From JAVDCA01 sp963819385 (GTDB taxonomy: Bacteria; Pseudomonadota; Alphaproteobacteria; Rhizobiales; Xanthobacteraceae): 64,000 bases of DNA. The notes below the pieces were generated by a model. The model did no database searches and was not told the origin of the DNA. It saw only the letters and a list, made by a program, of their open reading frames with translations. Position numbers and translations under genes: made by a program. Each line of letters begins with the position of its first letter. Position 1 is the first letter of the stretch. Of the stretch, positions 17,881-25,256 are shown piece after piece. The stretch lies in the NCBI GenBank assembly GCA_963819385.1, contig CAWFVV010000003.1, positions 1,178,001 through 1,242,000 on the forward strand, given 5' to 3'.

Positions 17881-18733
17881 CGGCGCGATCGTGCGCAGTA
17901 CGCCGGCGGTGCCCGCGCCGCGCCGGCGTGCGCGCCCGTCCTGGTTCTCGCCCGACAACACGCTGTCGATCCAGGTGAGCCGTGCCGTCTTCGCGGTCGT
18001 GGTTTTGGGCCTGTGGCAATACGGCGCCGACCGCTGGTTCGATTCGTTCTACTTCAGCGCGCCGCTCAGGATCTTCGCGCAGGTCGGAACGGAGCTGATC
18101 ACTCCCGCCTTCTACCACGACCTGTGGGTGACGACGTTCGAGATGATCCTCGGTTTCGGGATCGGCGCGGGCGGCGGCATCGTGCTCGGTGTGCTTTTGG
18201 CCCGTTCAGCCTACGTCGCCAAGATGCTCGATCCGTTCCTGCTCGCGCTCTACAGCATTCCGCGCGTCGCGCTCGCGCCGATGCTGATCGTGTGGTTCGG
18301 CATCGGCTACTCGTCCAAGGTCTTCCTTGCCGCGACGCTGGTGTTCTTCGTCGTTTTCTTCAATACGCTGGCCGGCATCCGCAGCGTCGACAAGGCGCTG
18401 TGCGACATCGCGCGCGTCATGCAGGCGACCGAGTGGCAGGTCTTCAAGAAGGTGATGCTGCCGAGCGCGTCGAGCTGGATCCTCACCAGCATCAAGGTCA
18501 GCCTTCCGTTCGCGCTGGTCGGCGTGATCTTCGGCGAATACCTGGTGTCGTCGGAAGGGCTGGGCTTCCGCCTCAACAACTATTCGACCAACTACAATAT
18601 CAACGGCGCCATGGCGATCATCTTCCTGATGATGGTGCTCATGCTGGCGCTCACCGCCATCACCAACGCGATGGAGGCTCGCCTGCTGCGCTGGCGCCCG
18701 AAATCGGCGGCCGAGCAGTTCGCCCGGTCGTAA
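17855..18733 (+). CDS. ABC transporter permease, SsuC/TauC-like
   Basis: This inner-membrane permease has about 292 residues from the ATG at 17855. An alternative ATG at 17774 would overlap the ATPase gene much further and add a Ser/Thr-rich start, so it is less likely. About six hydrophobic segments are visible. The BPD_transp_1 cytoplasmic EAA-like loop is in ARVMQATEWQVFKKVMLPSASSWI. Thirteen bases separate it from the first RidA gene, so transporter and RidA genes probably form one operon. Confidence 0.91.
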   Translation: MASTEVPTDGAIVRSTPAVPAPRRRARPSWFSPDNTLSIQVSRAVFAVVVLGLWQYGADRWFDSFYFSAPLRIFAQVGTELITPAFYHDLWVTTFEMILGFGIGAGGGIVLGVLLARSAYVAKMLDPFLLALYSIPRVALAPMLIVWFGIGYSSKVFLAATLVFFVVFFNTLAGIRSVDKALCDIARVMQATEWQVFKKVMLPSASSWILTSIKVSLPFALVGVIFGEYLVSSEGLGFRLNNYSTNYNINGAMAIIFLMMVLMLALTAITNAMEARLLRWRPKSAAEQFARS

Positions 18734-18745
18734 GGCGAGGGAACG

Positions 18746-19156
18746 ATGACCGAGAAGCTCGCCCGTTCGGTGATCCAGCCGAAGAATCCGCGGCTCAATG
18801 TGTCGCGCAACGCCAACCTGCCGCATGTGCCGGGCATCCGCGTCGGCGATTACATCTTTCTCTCCGGGATGGGGCCGATCGATCCCGAGACCGGCGCGCG
18901 TTTCCACGGCCCGATCGGCGAGCAGGTGCGCATGACGCTCGGCAACATACGCCACATGCTCGAATCCGCCGGCTCCTCGCTCGATCGGGTGGTGCGCATC
19001 CAGGTGGTGCTCGCCGACATCGCGCACATGGCCGAGATGGATCGGGTGTATCGCGAGTTCTTTCCCAGGGATCCGCCGGCGCGCACCGCCTGGTCGATGC
19101 AGCTTCGCTTCGGCAACGGCTGCGAGATCGAATGCGTGGCGCTGGCGGGGTCGTGA
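18746..19156 (+). CDS. RidA family protein (first of three)
   Basis: RidA proteins hydrolyse reactive enamine/imine intermediates. Some relatives act as dedicated deaminases in catabolic pathways. This copy has 136 residues, with SGMGPIDPETG, the NIRHMLESAGSSLDRVV helix, and the conserved Pro-Ala-Arg in PPARTAWSM followed by the terminal IEC. Those elements form the Rid active-site region. It follows the permease after 12 bases. Its sequence is clearly different from the next two copies, so they are old paralogues and not recent duplicates. Confidence 0.88.
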   Translation: MTEKLARSVIQPKNPRLNVSRNANLPHVPGIRVGDYIFLSGMGPIDPETGARFHGPIGEQVRMTLGNIRHMLESAGSSLDRVVRIQVVLADIAHMAEMDRVYREFFPRDPPARTAWSMQLRFGNGCEIECVALAGS

Positions 19157-19173
19157 GGTAAGCACTGCGCCTG

Positions 19174-19312
19174 CGCTCCCTCTCCCCGCTCTTGCGGGGA
19201 GAGGGTTGGGGTAAGGGGCGCTGAGTCGCAGCAAGGCACATCATGAGTAACGACTCGCCGAGAGGCCCCCTCACCCCGACCCTCTCCCCGCACGCGGGGA
19301 GAGGGAGCGCTG
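19174..19312. repeat. Two-arm palindromic repeat between RidA genes 1 and 2
   Basis: The left arm is CTCCCTCTCCCCGCTCTTGCGGGGAGAGGG; the right arm is CCCTCTCCCCGCACGCGGGGAGAGGGAG. They are joined by a spacer with GGGGTAAGGGG and CCCCTCACCCC inverted segments. It is the same broad family as at 2339-2372. It separates two genes that otherwise look like one transcription unit. Confidence 0.85.
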
Positions 19313-19375
19313 ACGCTGTGCGAAGCCAAATGCGATTGCCCTGCCCCGAGGGTGAGGGTAGTGGAGGAGACATCA

Positions 19376-19766
19376 ATGCGTGAGGTCATCGCCGCGCCGG
19401 CGCCCGGGCTCGATTTCCGCGCCCACTACGGGCATCACCAGTCGCCCGCGATCCGTGCCGGCGGCCTGATCTTCTGCTCCGGCATGCTGCCGATCGATCC
19501 CGACACCGGCGAGCGCCAGCACGGCACGCTGACCAGCGAGGCGCATTGCATCTTCGGTAATCTCAAGCTGCTGCTCGAGTTCGGCCGGCTCGTCGCTCGA
19601 CCGCCTCGTGCAGGTGCATGCGCTGATCTACGACAGCATCGAGTATGACGTGCTCAACCGGGTCTATCGACAATACGTCGCGAACGGGCCGCCGGCGCGC
19701 ACCGTATGGACCGCGCAGAGCGAGGCCGGCTTCAAGATCCAGCTCGACGTCGTCGCGGCGGCGTGA
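19376..19766 (+). CDS. RidA family protein (second of three; one +1 frameshift as given)
   Basis: Repaired length is 129 residues. The start is the ATG at 19376 behind GGAGGAG. One base too many in TTCGGCCGGC (about 19583) shifts the frame. Removing a G gives LLEFAGSSLDRLVQVHALIYDSIEY, the expected Rid helix, and reading then continues to the TGA at 19764-19766. The conserved Arg is in PPARTVWTAQ. The family's terminal Glu position is occupied by an Asp context (KIQLDVVAA), so activity may differ from canonical RidA. It lies 11 bases before the third copy. Confidence 0.83.
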
Positions 19767-19777
19767 GGAGGAAGATC

Positions 19778-20173
19778 ATGCCGCTCGAGCGCTCCGTCGT
19801 TGCTCCGCCCCCAGGCCTCGATGCCGCCGCGTCGCTCGGCCAGCCCGCGTCGACCCTGGTGTGCGGGGGACCTTTCCTGTTCGTCTCCGGGCTCGTGGCG
19901 GTCGATCCCGCGACCGGCCAGCGCGCGCCCGGCACGACCGCGAGCGAGACGCGGCTGATTCTGACCAACCTCAAGCGCATGCTGGAGGCCGCCGGCTCGT
20001 CCATGGATAAAGTCGTCAAGGTCAACGTGCTGCTCGCCAGCATGCTGGAAGCGGTGCCGATGAACGACGTCTATGCGACGTTCTTCCCCGATCCCCCGCC
20101 GGCGCGCACCGTTTGCGGGGCCCGCCTGCCGGAGGGCTGCCGCGTGATGATCGAGTGCACCGCGCTGGCGTGA
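19778..20173 (+). CDS. RidA family protein (third of three)
   Basis: The product has 131 residues from the ATG at 19778, which follows AGGAGGAAGATC. Landmarks are VSGLVAVDPATG, the NLKRMLEAAGSSMDKVVKVNV helix, the conserved Arg in PPARTVCGARL and the terminal MIECTALA. It belongs to the same enamine/imine deaminase family as its two upstream neighbours. The upstream in-frame extension to 19706 overlaps copy 2 and is not needed. Confidence 0.88.
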   Translation: MPLERSVVAPPPGLDAAASLGQPASTLVCGGPFLFVSGLVAVDPATGQRAPGTTASETRLILTNLKRMLEAAGSSMDKVVKVNVLLASMLEAVPMNDVYATFFPDPPPARTVCGARLPEGCRVMIECTALA

Positions 20174-20215
20174 CGTGCGGCCGCCCGGCGGGCTTGACCG
20201 ATAGGCCGGTTACGG

Positions 20216-20306
20216 GTCATTGCGAGGCGCGTAGCGCCGAGGCAATCAAGACCAGCGAGTCGCGGCCTGAGATGCTTCGGCGGGCTTCACCTGCCTCGCA
20301 ATGACG
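20216..20306. repeat. Inverted repeat, GTCATTGCGAGGCGCGTAGC family
   Basis: The outer arms GTCATTGCGAGG and CCTCGCAATGAC are perfect complements, 12 bp each. Copies of this type are common in alphaproteobacterial genomes. It supplies a spurious ATG at 20301 upstream of the aldolase start. Confidence 0.88.
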
Positions 20307-20315
20307 AGAGATCAC

Positions 20316-21014
20316 ATGACGCACGACGAACTGAAAGAGAAGATGATCTGGGCCGGGAAGGTCCTGGTCGGCGAGGGCCAGGACGATTTCACCCGTGGCC
20401 ACATCTCGGTGCTGCTGCCCGACAACCCGGCGCGCTTCTTCATGAAGGCGCACAGCATCGGGCTCGACGAGATCACGATGGACAATATCCTGACCATCGA
20501 CCTCGACGGCAACGTCGCGGCGGGGAATGCCAAGCGGCACAGCGAGGTCTACATCCATTCGGAGATCTTCAAGGCGCGCGCCGACGTCGCCTGCGTGCTG
20601 CACACGCATCCGCCGTACTCGATCGCGCTGTCGTCGAGCGGGCGGCCGCTCAAGGCCTACAGCCAGCCGGGCGCGCTGTTTCACGACTCGGTCGGGCTCT
20701 ACGACGACACGATCAACCTGATCCGCTCGCCCGAGATGGGCGCCGGCGTCGCGCGCGCGCTCGGCCCGCGCCGTGCTGTGCTGCTCAAGAACCACGGCGT
20801 GGTCGTCACGGGGCAGACGATCGAGGAGTTGGTGATCTCGACCATCATGCTGGAGAATGCCGCCATGATCCAGATGATCGCCGAGGCGGCCGGCACGCCG
20901 GCGCCGGAATTTCCGCTCGCCGACATCCAGAAGCTCAAACACGACCTCAGCCGGCCCGAGCAGTTCAAGATCAACTTCGACTACCTGGTGCGGCGGGCGA
21001 AGCGGCGGGGGTGA
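20316..21014 (+). CDS. Class II aldolase/adducin-fold protein
   Basis: This 232-residue protein belongs to the family that includes L-fuculose-phosphate aldolase, L-ribulose-5-phosphate 4-epimerase and pyridine-dicarboxylate decarboxylases. Metal-binding histidines are visible in CVLHTHPPYS (His-x-His) and a further His in LKNHGVVVTG. The acidic residue typical of the site is in HSEVYIHSEIF. The ATG at 20316 is preferred because the ATG at 20301 is inside the repeat. Its place after an amidohydrolase, transporter and RidA genes suggests a retro-aldol or decarboxylation step in the same pathway. The substrate cannot be named. Confidence 0.86.
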   Translation: MTHDELKEKMIWAGKVLVGEGQDDFTRGHISVLLPDNPARFFMKAHSIGLDEITMDNILTIDLDGNVAAGNAKRHSEVYIHSEIFKARADVACVLHTHPPYSIALSSSGRPLKAYSQPGALFHDSVGLYDDTINLIRSPEMGAGVARALGPRRAVLLKNHGVVVTGQTIEELVISTIMLENAAMIQMIAEAAGTPAPEFPLADIQKLKHDLSRPEQFKINFDYLVRRAKRRG

Positions 21015-21101
21015 GCGGCCGCTGGGCCTTGCTGGCTTCGTCATCGAGCATCTGCCGCGGCATGGATTGACGCTCTCTGCGCCGGCGAGTACTGTGAAAA
21101 T

Positions 21102-21344
21102 ATGAAGAATATCACAGTTTCTGTGGACGACGAGACATACCGACGGGCGCGCATGAAGGCCGCCGAACAGGACACCTCGGTGTCGGCCCTGGTGAAGGCT
21201 TTTCTCATTGCGCTCGCCGAGGAAGAAAGCGACGCCGAACGCCTGCGGCGCGAGGAGCGCGCGTTGCGCGCCCGCATCAAGGCCTTTCGCGCCGCCGACC
21301 GGCTGCCGCGCGACCAGACGCACGAACGCGGCCGCGACGCATGA
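21102..21344 (+). CDS. Antitoxin of a VapBC-like module
   Basis: The 80-residue protein begins MKNITVSVDDETYRRAR, a pattern typical of ribbon-helix-helix-type antitoxins with an N-terminal DNA-binding strand. A charged helix rich in Glu and Arg follows and would wrap the toxin. The gene overlaps the toxin start by four bases (ATGA). Antitoxins of this class repress their own promoter and neutralise the paired toxin. Pairing with a PIN-domain protein supports the call. Confidence 0.83.
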   Translation: MKNITVSVDDETYRRARMKAAEQDTSVSALVKAFLIALAEEESDAERLRREERALRARIKAFRAADRLPRDQTHERGRDA

Positions 21345-21757
21345 GCGCGCCGCGCTTTCTCGACACCAGCATCCTGCTCTATTCGATCAGCCGCGCGCGC
21401 GAGGAGCTCGAAAAGCGCATGATCGCCGAAGTGCTGCTCGACTCCGGCGACAATGCGCTGTCCGTCCAAGTGCTGCAGGAGTTCTACGTCCAGGCAACGC
21501 GCCCGCCGCGCGCGGACTCTCTGCCGCATGACATCGCCGCCGGCCTCATGCGCACCTGGCTGCGCTTCCGGGTGCAGGAGATCACGCTGCCGGTCATGCT
21601 CGGCGCGCTGGAGATCAAAGCCGCGCACCGCCTCTCCTACTGGGACGCCGCGATCGTCTCCGCCGCCTGCGCGCTCGGCTGCCGCGAGATCCTGTCGGAG
21701 GACATGGCGCACGGACAGGAGATCGAGCGCGTTGTGGTGGTAAACCCGTTTCGGTGA
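21341..21757 (+). CDS. PIN-domain toxin, VapC-like
   Basis: The 138-residue PIN-domain protein would be a magnesium-dependent ribonuclease. Its acidic residues appear in order: Asp in RFLDTSILLY (about residue 8), Glu in VLQEFYVQ (about 47), Asp in LSYWDAAIVSAA (about 101) and Asp in ILSEDMAHGQ (about 121). These are the usual PIN catalytic positions. It overlaps its antitoxin gene by four bases. The pair lies at the distal edge of the accessory block, just before the HNH gene and ftsW. Confidence 0.88.
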   Translation: MSAPRFLDTSILLYSISRAREELEKRMIAEVLLDSGDNALSVQVLQEFYVQATRPPRADSLPHDIAAGLMRTWLRFRVQEITLPVMLGALEIKAAHRLSYWDAAIVSAACALGCREILSEDMAHGQEIERVVVVNPFR

Positions 21758-21862
21758 GGATAGGAGTGCGTTGACCCCAGCGCGTTAGACGAGCACGGCA
21801 TGAACGCTTCGCCAAATTTGCTGTTGCTGCTATGAATTGAGAGACTCAATACGGAGCCGGCA

Positions 21863-22789
21863 ATGGCCGTTCGGCTTGTTGTCGCTGTCACAGACCGGGA
21901 ATGGTTTGATCATCTCGCGGCAAAGAAATCTTTGCCTGAGGTCAACTTCTGGGCGCCGGGCGCGGCGCCGTTTAGGGCCTTGCAACCGGGCGAACTATTT
22001 CTCTTCAAACTGCACGCTCCCTTGAATTTTGTCGTCGGCGGTGGGGTGTTCACGTACGCCAATGCGATTCCCTGTTCTCTAGCGTGGGAAGCATTTCGTG
22101 AGGCGAACGGAGCGGATTCGCTCGGAGAAATGCGACGACAAATCATCAAGTATCGCCGTGCTGACCCCGCGGACCGTGGTGATTTTCTAATCGGATGCCG
22201 CATTCTGACGAAACCGTTCTTCTTTCCCGAATCTGAGTGGATACCAGTGCCGTCAAGTTGGTCTCGCAACATCGTCACGTTCAAGACGTATGATGCGTCT
22301 GAGGCTGATGGTGCGGCGCTTTGGAATGCCGTTCAGGATCGGCTGACACTCAGCGATGCACCTTTGTTCGCTGCCGAAAGGGAGCAGGAACGATATGGCG
22401 CTCCCGCCTTGGTGCGACCACGTCTCGGACAAGGAACATTTCGTATCATTGTGACCGATGCCTATCAGCGCCGGTGTGCGATCACCCGAGAGCGAACATT
22501 ACCGGCGCTTGAAGCCGCACACATCAAGCCGTTCGCCGAAGGCGGTTCGCATGACCCGAGCAATGGCCTTCTACTCCGTCGGGACATTCATTCGTTATTC
22601 GATGCTGGCTACGTCACCGTGACGCCTGATCTACGGTTCAGGGTAAGCCGAAAGATCAAGGAGGAGTTCGAAAATGGACGCGACTACTATGCCATGGACC
22701 AGCAGGCCATTGTGCCAGTGAATATCCATGGGTCAGAGCCCGACGGCCTGACGCTCCGATGGCACAACGAGGAGCGGTTCCTCGGGTAG
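21863..22789 (+). CDS. HNH endonuclease, predicted restriction-type (COG3440-like)
   Basis: The 308-residue protein has an N-terminal domain of unknown or SRA/PUA-like type (about 10-150, with VNFWAPGAAPFRALQPGELFLFKL and VVGGGVFTYANAI). A C-terminal HNH domain follows (about 205-255: CAITRERTLPALEAAHIKPF, then DPSNGLLLRRDIHSLFDAGY). The His-Ile-Lys-Pro, Asn and His residues fit an HNH metal-dependent nuclease. Proteins of this form are predicted restriction endonucleases, possibly recognising modified DNA. No partner methyltransferase is seen. Codon use is visibly more AT-rich than in the flanking genes, which suggests horizontal acquisition. A regulatory or repair role cannot be excluded. 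Confidence 0.82.
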   Translation: MAVRLVVAVTDREWFDHLAAKKSLPEVNFWAPGAAPFRALQPGELFLFKLHAPLNFVVGGGVFTYANAIPCSLAWEAFREANGADSLGEMRRQIIKYRRADPADRGDFLIGCRILTKPFFFPESEWIPVPSSWSRNIVTFKTYDASEADGAALWNAVQDRLTLSDAPLFAAEREQERYGAPALVRPRLGQGTFRIIVTDAYQRRCAITRERTLPALEAAHIKPFAEGGSHDPSNGLLLRRDIHSLFDAGYVTVTPDLRFRVSRKIKEEFENGRDYYAMDQQAIVPVNIHGSEPDGLTLRWHNEERFLG

Positions 22790-22900
22790 CAACAGTGGCG
22801 CGCAGCCAGTGTATCTTCGATTCTCAATTTTTCCTTAACCCCCCGGCAACCATACTCTCTCCCGGCACACCACCCGCACCACCGCCTCGGAGGCCCCAGC

Positions 22901-24056
22901 ATGGTTTCGCGCGCCCAACGCACGCCGTTTGCGGCCTGGTGGTGGACGGTCGACCGGCCGATGCTGGCGGCGCTGATCGCGCTGATGCTGGCCGGCATCA
23001 TCCTGTCGCTGGCCGCGAGTTCCGCCGGTCGCGGCGCGCATCGGGCTCGATCCGTTCTATTTCGTGCACCGCCAAGTGATGTATCTGGTGCCGGCGCTCG
23101 TCGTGATGCTGGGCACCTCGTTCCTCGCGCCGCGCCACATCCGGCGCATCGCGCTCGTGGTCTTCGCGGTCGCGTTCGTGATGGTGCTGGCGACGCCGTT
23201 CCTCGGCGCCGAGGTCAAGGGCGCGCGGCGCTGGATCGTGCTGTTCGGCGTCAACATCCAGCCGTCCGAGTTCCTCAAGCCCGCCTTCGTGATCCTGATT
23301 GCCTGGCTGTTCGCCGAGTTGTCGAAAAAGCCCGAGATGCCCGCCAACACGCTGGCGCTCGTCATGCTGGGCGCGACCGTCACGGCGCTGGTGCGCCAGC
23401 CCGACTTCGGCCAGACGATGCTGATCGTGCTGGTGTGGGGCGCGCTGTTCTTCACCGCCGGCATGCGGGTGATCTGGGTGATCGGGCTCGCCGGCACGGC
23501 GGCGGCGGGCCTTGCGGGCGCCTATTTCACGGTGCCGTATGTGATGCGAAGAATTCAGCGCTTCCTCGATCCGGCCTCGGGCGATACCTTCCAGATCGAC
23601 ACCGCGATCGACGCCTTCCGCCACGGCGGCTGGTTCGGCCGCGGGCCGGGCGAGGGGACCGTCAAGCAATACCTGCCCGATGCGCATGCGGATTTCGTGT
23701 TCGCGGTCGCGGCCGAGGAGTTCGGCATCGTGCTCTGCCTCATCCTGCTCGCGCTCTTCTGTTTCATCGTGATGCGCGCGCTCACGCGCGCGATGAAAAG
23801 TGATGATCCGTTCGCGCGCTTCGCGACCGCGGGCCTCGCGATCCTGTTCGGCGCGCAATCGGCGATCAACATGGCGGTCAACGTCTCGCTCATCCCCGCG
23901 AAGGGCATGACGCTGCCGTTCATCTCCTACGGCGGCTCCTCGATCATCTCGCTTGCCTACGGCATGGGCATGCTGATCGCGCTCACCCGCGAGCGCCCGC
24001 GCGCCGGGCTGATCGCGAACGCCGAGCCGCCGGCGCTGGTGGCGAGCCCGGCCTGA
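22901..24056 (+). CDS. ftsW: Peptidoglycan glycosyltransferase FtsW (one +1 frameshift as given)
   Basis: This SEDS-family membrane glycosyltransferase polymerises lipid II at the septum with FtsI. The first part (SRAQRTPFAAWWWTVDRPML) reads from the ATG at 22901 behind GGAGG. One extra T near 23020-23021 (AGTTCCG for AGTCCG) shifts the frame. Removing it gives LAASPPVAARIGLDPFYFVHRQVMY and then a continuous SEDS protein to the TGA at 24054-24056. Later motifs RWIVLFGVNIQPSEFLK, GPGEGTVKQYLPDAHADFVFAVAAEEFG and GMTLPFISYGGSS are canonical. The stop overlaps the murG ATG (TGATG). Essentiality makes a sequencing error the best explanation. Confidence 0.94.
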
Positions 24057-25192
24057 TGGTGGACGCTGCGGCCAGCACGCGGGTCGACGCGCCGCTCGTG
24101 GTGGTCGCGGCCGGCGGGACGGGCGGCCATCTGTTTCCGGCCGAGGCGCTCGCGGTCGCGCTCGCCAAGCGCGGCGTCGTGGTCGATCTCGCGACCGACG
24201 AGCGCGCGGCGCTCTACGGCCAGGATTTTCCGGCGCGGCAGACCCACATCATTCCGAGCGCCACCATGCGCGGGCGCGATCCGCTCTCGCTCGCGCGCAC
24301 CGGCCTGGCGCTGACGCGCGGCACCGTGCGCGCTTTCGGCCTGTTCGGCCGGCTGCGGCCGGCGGCCGTGATCGGCTTCGGCGGCTATCCGACCATCCCG
24401 CCGGTGCTCGCCGCCGCCTGGCGGCGCATCCCGACGCTGATCCACGAGCAGAACGGCGTGATGGGCCGCGCCAACCGGATGCTCAGCACGCGCGTGCGCG
24501 CGATCGCGACGAGCTTTGCGGGCGCGCTCGCGCGCGAGCCGGCGCTCGCCGCCAAGGCGACGCATACGGGCAATCCGGTGCGCCCGGCCGTGATCGAGGC
24601 CGCCAAGGTGCTCTACGTGCCGCCCGCGCGGCCCGGGCCGATCAACCTGCTCGTGTTCGGCGGCAGCCAGGGCGCGCGCATCATGGCCGACATCGCGCCG
24701 GCGGCGGTCGAGCTCCTGCCGCTCGCGGTGCGCGCCAACCTCGCCGTCACCCAGCAGGCGCGGCCGGAGGACATCGAACGCGTGCGCGCGATTTATGCGC
24801 GGCTCGGCACGCCGGCCGAGATCGCGCCGTTCTTCGCGGATCTCCCGGCGCGCATCGCGCGAAGCCATCTGGTGGTGAGCCGCTCGGGCGCCTCGACGGT
24901 CGCGGAGCTCTCGACAATAGGCCGCCCCGCGATCCTGGTGCCGCTACCGCACGCGCTCGACCAGGACCAGCTCGCCAACGCGACCGTGCTGGAGCAGGCA
25001 GGCGGCGCGATAAGGATTGACCAGGCGGCATTTACGCCCGACAAGCTCGCCTCCGAGATCGCCCGCATCGTGGTCGAGCCGGAGCGGCTGGCCATCATGG
25101 CGCAGCGCGCGCGCGCCGCCGGCGTCCCGGACGCGGCCGACCGGCTCGCCGAGCTGGTATTGCGGGTGGCCGGTCTTATCGGTGACGCATGA
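24056..25192 (+). CDS. murG: Undecaprenyldiphospho-muramoylpentapeptide beta-N-acetylglucosaminyltransferase MurG
   Basis: This GT28 glycosyltransferase at the inner face of the membrane adds GlcNAc to lipid I, giving lipid II. It has 378 residues. N-terminal AAGGTGGHLFPAEALA is the donor-loop motif. GFGGYPTIPPV and LIHEQNGVMGRANR are the conserved MurG signatures, and the C-terminal domain has VFGGSQGARIM and VSRSGASTVAEL. The start overlaps the ftsW stop, so translation is probably coupled. Confidence 0.97.
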   Translation: MVDAAASTRVDAPLVVVAAGGTGGHLFPAEALAVALAKRGVVVDLATDERAALYGQDFPARQTHIIPSATMRGRDPLSLARTGLALTRGTVRAFGLFGRLRPAAVIGFGGYPTIPPVLAAAWRRIPTLIHEQNGVMGRANRMLSTRVRAIATSFAGALAREPALAAKATHTGNPVRPAVIEAAKVLYVPPARPGPINLLVFGGSQGARIMADIAPAAVELLPLAVRANLAVTQQARPEDIERVRAIYARLGTPAEIAPFFADLPARIARSHLVVSRSGASTVAELSTIGRPAILVPLPHALDQDQLANATVLEQAGGAIRIDQAAFTPDKLASEIARIVVEPERLAIMAQRARAAGVPDAADRLAELVLRVAGLIGDA

Positions 25193-25235
25193 CCTATTCG
25201 GAAAACCGGTCTCCACTTTTCGGGGTCATACTTGA
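25193..25235. repeat. Partial copy of the CGGAAAACCGGTCTCCACTTTTCGG-type repeat before murC
   Basis: The segment ATTCGGAAAACCGG...CACTTTTCGGGGTCAT in the murG-murC gap resembles one arm of the interspersed repeat at 43292-43412. It is too short and degenerate to form the full double hairpin. Confidence 0.5.
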
Positions 25236-25256
25236 GGGCGAAAGGGTTCACCTGAC

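Noticed and set aside
8017..22900. Prophage or integrative element explaining the dcw insertion.
   Set aside because: No integrase, phage structural gene, tRNA attachment site or flanking direct repeat was found.
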